Assembly (NCBI RefSeq): GCF_014251555.1
Contig: NZ_CP059190.1
Coordinates: forward strand, 143,377 to 207,376
Direction: 5' to 3'
Length of the DNA stretch: 64,000 nt
Origin: Blattabacterium cuenoti
GTDB taxonomy: Bacteria; Bacteroidota; Bacteroidia; Flavobacteriales; Blattabacteriaceae
The number at the start of each line of letters is the position of its first letter. The first letter of the stretch is position 1. The notes beneath the pieces are model-generated. The model did no database searches, was not told the DNA's origin, and saw only the letters and a list, made by a program, of their open reading frames with translations. Both the position numbers and the translations under genes were made by a program. Positions 58,218 through 64,000 of this stretch are shown piece after piece.

Positions 58218-60698
58218 CTAACTATCATGCATAATTTTTAATACTTTTTCTACAATATTTTCAACAGAAGGTTTTGAAAAATAATCACCATCTGATCCAT
58301 AAGGAGGACGATGTTCTTTAGCCGTAATCGTAACAGGTGGACTATCTAAATAATAATATCCATTTTGTTCTTCTAATATTTTTTGTAAAATATAAGCAGA
58401 AGCCCCTCCTGGAACATCCTCATCTATGATTAATAGTCTGTTGGTTTTTTGTAAACTTTTTACAATGTCTTTTTGTAAATCGAATGGTAAAAGAGATTGT
58501 ATATCAATTACTTCTGAATCTATATTAATTTTATACAATTCTTCTGCTGCTTCATTTACAATTCTCCACGTAGAACCATACGTAACCATGGTTATATCTT
58601 TTCCTTTCCTTGTTCTTTCCACTATTCCAATAGGAGTTCTAAAAAAGCCTAAATTTTCCGGTAGTTTTTCTTTGATTCTATATCCATTTAGACATTCAAT
58701 AACTAAAGCTGGATCATCTCCAGATAATAAAGTATTATAAAAACCAGCAGCTTTTACCATATTTCTTGGAACCAATACTAAAATTCCTCTTAAATAATTA
58801 ATAATTCCTCCCATAGGAGAACCTGAATGCCATATTCCTTCTAAACGATGACCTCTAGTTCTAATAATGACAGGGGCTTTTTGTCCACCTTTTGTTCTAT
58901 ACTGCAAACAAGCAAGATCATCACTCATGATTTGTAAAGCATATAAAATATAATCTATATATTGAATTTCGACTATAGGTCTAAGTCCACGCATAGCAAG
59001 ACCAATCCCCTGTCCAAGAATAGTAGATTCACGTATTCCTGTATCAAAAATGCGAGTTTTTCCATATTTTTTTTGCAACCCTTCCAATCCTTGATTGACA
59101 TCTCCTATTTTTCCTACATCTTCCCCAAATATTAAAAGATCAGGATATAATTCTAATAATTTATCAAAATTATCTCTTAATACAATTCTTCCATCTACTT
59201 CAAAATCATTCTTATACACAGGAAAAACTTCTGTTCTTTTTACAAAAGCTTTTTCTGAAATACTATATAGGTGAGAAGAATAATTTTCTTGTTCTTGATC
59301 ATATTTTTTTTTAATCCATTTTATCAGACAATATTTTGAATCTGATTCTACTTCAGATAGTAGATATAAAATTTTTCGTACAATACAAAATATTGATTTT
59401 TTTGTGGTAAAATTTCTAGTTGTATCATGCAATTTTTGAATATACTTTTTAACATATTTATCAATCCATTTTTTGTTAGGATAAGCATTTTGCATTTTTT
59501 GCAAAATGTTCACAGCTTCATTTTTAATTTCAATAATTGGTTTTCGAAACGCTTCCCAAGCTTTTTTTTGTTCATTTTTAACATATTCTTTAGCTTCTAT
59601 ATCTATTTGATCTAAATAACAAACATTGGCTAAATATTGTAACTTATTTTTTGTATTGAACTTAAAATTCAAAATCCAATCTCTAAATTTTTTTATTCCA
59701 TCGTTATTCATTTCCCATTCCAAACGTTCTTTAGATTTATATCTTTCATGTGAAGAAGAAGTAGAATGTCCTTGCGGTTGAGTTAAATTTGTGACATGTA
59801 TGATGACTGGAACATGTTCATAACGAGCTATTTTATCTGCACAAACATATGTCTTTGTAAGATCCATATAATCGGATCCATTCACACGAATAATTTCTAT
59901 CCCTTTTTCTTTTTTGTTTCTATGAAATCCAGATAAAAGATCACTAATATTTTGTTTAGAAAATTGATATTTATTAGGAACAGAAATTCCATATCCGTCA
60001 TCCCAAATAGATAGTATGATAGGAATTTGCAAGACTGAAGCAGCATTTAAAGTTTCCCAAAATAATCCTTCTGAAATACTGGCATTCCCAATAGTTCCAA
60101 ATGCAACTTCGTTTCCATCATGAGAAAACATTTTATGTGTTTCTTTTAAATTTTTTAGTTTTTTATAAATTTTAGATGCCTGAGCTAATCCTAATAATCT
60201 CGGCATTTGAGCTGCTGTAGAAGAAATATCTGCACTAGAATTTTTTTGTTGAATAAGATTTTTCCAAGTTCCATCACGATTTAGAAAACGTGTTCCAAAA
60301 TGTGCAGTCATCATTCTTCCAGATGAAACAGGTTCAGCTTCTAAATCTGAATGGGCATACAATTGTGAAAAAAAACTTCTTACAGTTAAAACTCCAATAG
60401 CCATCATAAACGTTTGATCTCGATAATATCCAGATCTAAAATCTCCATTTCTAAAAACTTTTGCCATGGCTAATTGAGGAATTTCTTTTCCATCACCAAA
60501 TATTCCAAACTTAGCTCTTCCATTTAAAACTTCTTTTCTACCTAAAACACTGGTTTCCCGACTAATTCTAGCCAATTTATAATCATTTAAAACCATTTTC
60601 CTAAATGAATCAAAAGAGGGTTCCTCATCGTCGTTGGATTTTTTATTGTTGTAATTCATAAATTCTAATTTTTTAGATGAAAATACAGGAATTTCCAT
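58218..60698 (-). CDS. 2-oxoacid dehydrogenase E1 component, alpha-beta fusion
   Basis: This thiamine-diphosphate enzyme is the decarboxylating E1 of a 2-oxoacid dehydrogenase complex. The alpha part (to about 400) has FGDGKEIPQLAMAK, SGYYRDQTFM, and the ThDP-binding stretch FGTIGNASISEGLFWE. A helical, lysine-rich linker follows. The beta part (about 515-826) starts near VDGRIVLRDNFDKLLE and includes FGEDVGKIGDVNQGLEG, FDTGIRESTILGQGIG and LIIDEDVPGGASAYI. Such fusions are typical of Bacteroidetes and are usually called branched-chain (2-oxoisovalerate) E1; a pyruvate-type activity cannot be excluded. The start may be 60698 or the Met at 60659. It needs lipoate from LipA on its E2 partner, which is not in the window. 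Confidence 0.9.
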   Translation of the reverse strand: MEIPVFSSKKLEFMNYNNKKSNDDEEPSFDSFRKMVLNDYKLARISRETSVLGRKEVLNGRAKFGIFGDGKEIPQLAMAKVFRNGDFRSGYYRDQTFMMAIGVLTVRSFFSQLYAHSDLEAEPVSSGRMMTAHFGTRFLNRDGTWKNLIQQKNSSADISSTAAQMPRLLGLAQASKIYKKLKNLKETHKMFSHDGNEVAFGTIGNASISEGLFWETLNAASVLQIPIILSIWDDGYGISVPNKYQFSKQNISDLLSGFHRNKKEKGIEIIRVNGSDYMDLTKTYVCADKIARYEHVPVIIHVTNLTQPQGHSTSSSHERYKSKERLEWEMNNDGIKKFRDWILNFKFNTKNKLQYLANVCYLDQIDIEAKEYVKNEQKKAWEAFRKPIIEIKNEAVNILQKMQNAYPNKKWIDKYVKKYIQKLHDTTRNFTTKKSIFCIVRKILYLLSEVESDSKYCLIKWIKKKYDQEQENYSSHLYSISEKAFVKRTEVFPVYKNDFEVDGRIVLRDNFDKLLELYPDLLIFGEDVGKIGDVNQGLEGLQKKYGKTRIFDTGIRESTILGQGIGLAMRGLRPIVEIQYIDYILYALQIMSDDLACLQYRTKGGQKAPVIIRTRGHRLEGIWHSGSPMGGIINYLRGILVLVPRNMVKAAGFYNTLLSGDDPALVIECLNGYRIKEKLPENLGFFRTPIGIVERTRKGKDITMVTYGSTWRIVNEAAEELYKINIDSEVIDIQSLLPFDLQKDIVKSLQKTNRLLIIDEDVPGGASAYILQKILEEQNGYYYLDSPPVTITAKEHRPPYGSDGDYFSKPSVENIVEKVLKIMHDS

Positions 60699-60761
60699 TT
60701 ATGAATTTCTTTATTTAATTTTATGTTTTCTTCTATTCAACAAAAAACTATGATTTATCAT

Positions 60762-61199
60762 ATGTTTGGAAAAATCACTCTTTCTATTATCAAACCGGAT
60801 GCGGTGAAAAAAGGACATAGCATCTCTATTTTATCCAAAATAGTTCATGCAGGATTTCACATTGTTGCACTTAAAATGACAGAACTCTCTAAAAAATCAG
60901 CCATCAAATTTTATAAAGAACATAAAGAAAAATCTTTTTTCGAATCTTTAGTAGAATTTATGTCTTCTGGACCAATTATTTCTATCATATTGGAAAAAGA
61001 AAATGCCGTAAGAGACTTTAGAATTTTAATAGGAAATACAAATCCAATCGATGCTGAAAAAGGAACTATACGAAATCTGTATGCTACCTCTTTAGAAAAA
61101 AACGCTATACATGGATCAGATAGTAATCAAAATGCTTTTAAAGAATGTCAATTTTTTTTTTCCAGTAGAGAAATTTTCTTAATAGAAGATATTTTATAA
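60762..61199 (+). CDS. ndk: Nucleoside diphosphate kinase
   Basis: Ndk transfers phosphate between nucleoside triphosphates and diphosphates. The active-site histidine is His117 in NAIHGSDS. The N terminus ITLSIIKPDAVKKG and the segment LIGNTNPIDAEKGTIR are intact. From the ATG at 60762 the protein is 145 residues, close to the family's 140-150; the frame stays open to 60723 but that adds 13 poorly matching residues. It leads ndk-lemA-TPM and lies head to head with the E1 gene. Confidence 0.95.
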   Translation: MFGKITLSIIKPDAVKKGHSISILSKIVHAGFHIVALKMTELSKKSAIKFYKEHKEKSFFESLVEFMSSGPIISIILEKENAVRDFRILIGNTNPIDAEKGTIRNLYATSLEKNAIHGSDSNQNAFKECQFFFSSREIFLIEDIL

Positions 61200-61210
61200 A
61201 AAATTTTTTT

Positions 61211-61813
61211 ATGAAAAAAAATTTTCTAATAGTCATTTACTCCATTTTAATTTTAATGTTTATAATTGGATTATGGGGTGCTAATGTATATAATCATCTA
61301 GTAAAACTAAGAGAAGGGATTAAAACACAATGGGGACAAGTGGAAAATGTTTATCAACGTAGAGCCGATCTAATTCCAAATTTAGTGAATACAGTAAGAG
61401 GATCTGCAAATTTTGAAAAAAATACATTAATTCAAGTAATAGAAGCTAGAGCAAAAGCCACTTCTATTGATATCAATCCAAATGATTTGAATCAAAATCA
61501 AATCAATAAATTTCAAAAAGCACAAGAAAGCTTAAATAATTCTGTCAATAGATTACTTTTAATTGTGGAAAACTATCCGAATTTAAAGTCAACAAAAAAC
61601 TTTTACGAATTGCAAAATCAACTAGAAGGAACAGAAAATCGTATTAATGTAGAAAGAAACCGATTCAATGATCAAGTAAATCATTTTAATACTTATAGAA
61701 ATCAATTTCCAAAAATTATCATAGCAAACTTTTTTTCTCAATTCCAAGAGAAAGGATATTTTCAATCTCAAATAGGATCAGAAAAATCTCCTGTTATAGA
61801 TTTTTCTAAATAA
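61211..61813 (+). CDS. lemA: LemA family protein
   Basis: LemA proteins have one N-terminal membrane helix and a four-helix bundle; their role is not settled. The helix covers about residues 4-24 (FLIVIYSILILMFIIGLWG). The conserved VYQRRADLIPNLVNTVRG segment follows (about 48-65), and further down NYPNLKSTKNFYELQNQLEGTENRI. The 200 residues are normal. It is 11 bases after ndk and 29 before a TPM-domain gene, a pairing that is common in bacteria and suggests a shared envelope function. Confidence 0.93.
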   Translation: MKKNFLIVIYSILILMFIIGLWGANVYNHLVKLREGIKTQWGQVENVYQRRADLIPNLVNTVRGSANFEKNTLIQVIEARAKATSIDINPNDLNQNQINKFQKAQESLNNSVNRLLLIVENYPNLKSTKNFYELQNQLEGTENRINVERNRFNDQVNHFNTYRNQFPKIIIANFFSQFQEKGYFQSQIGSEKSPVIDFSK

Positions 61814-61842
61814 GAATTGAAAAACAATTCACTAAAAAAATC

Positions 61843-62574
61843 ATGAGAAAAATTATTCAATTAATTATTTTAATTTTTTTTTACACAAATCTAGCAAAAG
61901 GACAATTTAATATACCTGAATCGCCAAAAAAAATATATCCTGTTCAGGATTATGCAGGAATCTTATCCAAAAAACAGATAAAAAAATTAAATCAAAAACT
62001 TGTTTCATACTCTAAAATTACATCAACAGAAATTTTCATTCCTATCATTCGGGATCTTCATGGAGAAGATCCAAATTTTTTAGCTGCTCAATGGGGAGAA
62101 AAATGGAAAATTGGAAGCTTGAAAAATAATGGAATAGTCATATTATTATCTATCAATGATAGAAAAATATCTATTCAAAATGGATATGGAATAGAACCCT
62201 ATGTGACCGACTTTTTAACTACGAAAATTATAGAAAAAGCAAAACCTATATTGAAAAATCATCTCTATTATCAAGCTATAGATTCCTGTATTCAGGAAAT
62301 ATTTCGAATTCTTCAGAATCAATATTATCATAAAAAACAAAAAAAGAAAGTTTTTTCTATGTGTAATTTTTTTATTTGTATGAGTGCTTTTTTTGTTATG
62401 CTTTTTTTATTATCTGGAAAAAAAATAATAGATTCCTCATTATTAAATACTTTACTTATAACAGATTTCCTATTCAAAAATAAAAATGTTCATAATCATG
62501 AAAATGAAGATAATTTTGATGGATTTGGAGGAGGAGGAAATTTCGGAGGGGGAGGAAGTAGTGGAAATTGGTAA
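61843..62574 (+). CDS. TPM-domain (YgcG-like) exported protein
   Basis: The N terminus has a signal peptide (about 1-20, hydrophobic LIILIFFYTNLAKG). The TPM domain follows (about 35-150): PVQDYAGILSKKQIKKLN, then EIFIPIIRDLHGEDP and the RKISIQNGYGIEPYVTD segment. A second membrane span lies near 169-190, and the chain ends in a glycine-rich tail with FGGGGNFGGGGSSGNW, as in YgcG-type proteins. Relatives are called TPM_phosphatase, but activity is not established for this group. It follows lemA; flavobacteria usually keep two TPM genes there, whereas one is seen here. It converges on valS with 18 bases between stops. Confidence 0.9.
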   Translation: MRKIIQLIILIFFYTNLAKGQFNIPESPKKIYPVQDYAGILSKKQIKKLNQKLVSYSKITSTEIFIPIIRDLHGEDPNFLAAQWGEKWKIGSLKNNGIVILLSINDRKISIQNGYGIEPYVTDFLTTKIIEKAKPILKNHLYYQAIDSCIQEIFRILQNQYYHKKQKKKVFSMCNFFICMSAFFVMLFLLSGKKIIDSSLLNTLLITDFLFKNKNVHNHENEDNFDGFGGGGNFGGGGSSGNW

Positions 62575-62592
62575 TTAGATTGATTTTTCGTT

Positions 62593-64000
62593 TTATTTTT
62601 TTAAAAATTTTAAATACTTTTCGAGTTGGTATATTTTTTTCAATGTATCACTTTCTTTTTTTCTTTCCTTTAAAAGTAAGTTTTTTGGAATCGAAATAAC
62701 ATATTTATCATTCGATAAATTTTTTTGAATTAAAGATAATAAATTATGAAGATATTGAATTTTTTTTTCAATCTTAATAAGATCCATATGACTAGAATGA
62801 TAGCTACGATCTGCCAAGGATAAGAAAAACTGATCTGTATCTAAAAAAAAAGAAAATAGCGATTCATTTTTGGGTTCTTCTAATACAGAAACAATTTCTG
62901 ATAAATTAGCCAACTTTAATATGATAGAATTATATTCTTTCTCTTCTTTTTTTCTCATAGTCAACAATACAAGACTTTTTTGATAAGGAATATGACTTTT
63001 ATTTCTAATATTGCGTATTTCAGATATTATTTGAGTAACTTTTTTGAAAGAAACTAACATTTCATAATCATAGGGTTTTTTTTTAGGCCAAGAAGAAACA
63101 ATTAAAGCTTCTTCCGGTTTTCTTTTTTCAAGTAGATTCCAAATCTCTTCTGAGAGAAAAGGCATATATGGATGTAATAATTTCAATATGTTTTCAAAAA
63201 ATTTAACGGTATTTAAATATTCTATTTTTGAAATACATCTATTTTCATGAATAGGTTTAATAATTTCAAGAAAATAAGAACAGAAATCATCCCAAATAAA
63301 TTTATATAAAACCATTAATGATTCATCAAATTTATATTCTTGGAAATGTTTTTCAAAAATTTCCAAAACATAATAAAAACGATTTTTTAACCATTTAATA
63401 GCAATTAGAGAAGAATCAGGCACATGTTGATTTTTTTGTATTTTCCAACTTTTAATTAAACGAAAAGCATTCCACACTTTGTTTGAAAAATTCCTTCCTT
63501 GCAAACATATTTTTTCCTCAAAATGAAAATCTTTTCCTGCACTAGTTTTCAACATGAGACCCATACGTACAGCATCTGCTCCATATTGGTTAATTAAATC
63601 TATAGGATTTGGAGAATTATTTAATGATTTTGATATTTTTTTATTTTTAGAATCTCTAACAATTCCGGTAAAAAAAACCCTTTTAAAGGGTTTTTTCTTT
63701 TGAAAAAAGAAACCTGCTATAATCATACGTGCAACCCAAAAAAATAATATATCCGATCCTGTTACTATATCTTCAGTCGGATAATAATAACAAATTTCGT
63801 GATTATGAGGATGATAAATTCCATCAAAAACAGACAATGGAAATAACCAAGAGGAAAACCAAGTATCTAAAACATCTGAATCTTGCCATATTTCATTATA
63901 ACTTAAGTGTGAATTTTCGCTTTTTTTTCTCGCTTTTTTTAATGCTTTTTCTAAACTTTCTGCAACCACAAAATCATTAGGTTTTTTTCCATAATAATAA
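62593..64000 (-). CDS. valS: Valyl-tRNA synthetase, 3' part (cut by the window end)
   Basis: The C-terminal half of ValRS is visible: DTWFSSWLFPLS, then ILFFWVARMIIAGFFF, the KMSKS motif in the form KISKS (NKKISKSLNNSPNPIDLI), the anticodon domain, and the C-terminal coiled coil (KIEKKIQYLHNLLSLIQKN). The frame is open through the last base of the window, so the N-terminal part, including the HIGH motif and editing domain, lies beyond 64000. An apparent start at 63969 is an internal GTG. The enzyme charges tRNA-Val and normally edits threonine mischarging. Confidence 0.95.
   Translation of the reverse strand, partial: YYYGKKPNDFVVAESLEKALKKARKKSENSHLSYNEIWQDSDVLDTWFSSWLFPLSVFDGIYHPHNHEICYYYPTEDIVTGSDILFFWVARMIIAGFFFQKKKPFKRVFFTGIVRDSKNKKISKSLNNSPNPIDLINQYGADAVRMGLMLKTSAGKDFHFEEKICLQGRNFSNKVWNAFRLIKSWKIQKNQHVPDSSLIAIKWLKNRFYYVLEIFEKHFQEYKFDESLMVLYKFIWDDFCSYFLEIIKPIHENRCISKIEYLNTVKFFENILKLLHPYMPFLSEEIWNLLEKRKPEEALIVSSWPKKKPYDYEMLVSFKKVTQIISEIRNIRNKSHIPYQKSLVLLTMRKKEEKEYNSIILKLANLSEIVSVLEEPKNESLFSFFLDTDQFFLSLADRSYHSSHMDLIKIEKKIQYLHNLLSLIQKNLSNDKYVISIPKNLLLKERKKESDTLKKIYQLEKYLKFLKK

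Noticed and set aside
60761-60768. TATGTTTG as the ndk promoter
   Set aside because: It overlaps the preferred ndk start codon at 60762, so a transcript from it could not carry that start.
62593-63969. valS as a complete short gene starting at 63969
   Set aside because: That codon is an internal GTG; the frame is open to the window end and the missing N-terminal half of ValRS lies beyond it.
1-64000. CRISPR arrays, insertion sequences, prophage or toxin-antitoxin genes
   Set aside because: No spaced direct repeats, transposase-like proteins, integrases or phage genes were seen on either strand; the only tandem repeat noticed is in rplY.

Overview
The window reads as a piece of the small, strongly AT-rich chromosome of a Bacteroidetes (Flavobacteriales) insect endosymbiont, most probably Blattabacterium of cockroaches. 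Pointers are a fused gamma-beta urease subunit next to UreC, glycerol uptake and oxidation genes (glpF, glpK, glpD), flavobacterial-type proteins throughout (fused E1 alpha-beta dehydrogenase, AccD without a zinc ribbon, fused ThrA, flavobacterial LipA, DapD and Cca), promoters of the Bacteroidetes type (TAnnTTTG), very short spacers, long A/T homopolymers, and no mobile elements, phage genes or CRISPR arrays. The species call is inference from gene content; no database search was made.

Layout. 1-0.5 kb: a dCMP deaminase-family gene broken at an A11 tract, then tRNA-Leu(CAA). 0.5-2.9 kb: urease structural genes (minus). 3.2-7.9 kb: thrABC. 7.9-12.8 kb: thyA, prs-rplY-tadA, dedA, a tiny membrane protein, aroB. 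12.8-19.3 kb: gyrA, a C-terminal processing protease, surE, ruvB. 19.3-34.5 kb: an uninterrupted 11-gene purine block, purA-purB-purL-purE-purC-purF-purM-purN-purH-purD-guaA. 34.5-46.4 kb: fbaA-accD, a RecB/AddA-like helicase without its nuclease domain, lipA, a Nif3-like gene, a coiled-coil 'zinc ribbon' protein, a thioredoxin-fold protein and the operon dapD-tsaC-cca-DHH phosphoesterase. 46.5-49.9 kb: ruvX-def facing thrS-infC-rpmI-rplT. 49.9-53.8 kb: glpD-glpK-glpF. 54-60.7 kb: ffh, argS, ilvE and a fused 2-oxoacid dehydrogenase E1. 60.7-64 kb: ndk, lemA, a TPM-domain protein and the 3' part of valS, cut by the window end.

Together the genes describe a provisioning symbiont: urease releases ammonia from host urea, thrABC, aroB, dapD and ilvE make amino acids, prs plus the purine block take ribose-5-phosphate to IMP and AMP (and XMP to GMP), and glycerol taken from the host feeds glycolysis through FbaA.

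I found no new multi-gene system. The best leads concern gene expression in a decaying genome. Two genes (dCMP deaminase and ruvX) are out of frame at long poly(A) tracts, both short by exactly one A, and in both the downstream reading frame is well preserved, which fits rescue by RNA polymerase slippage. ThrRS has lost its TGS and editing domains. infC appears to start at a non-AUG codon inside the thrS stop region. The RecB-like helicase lacks its nuclease part. Inverted-repeat clusters lie upstream of thrA and glpD.
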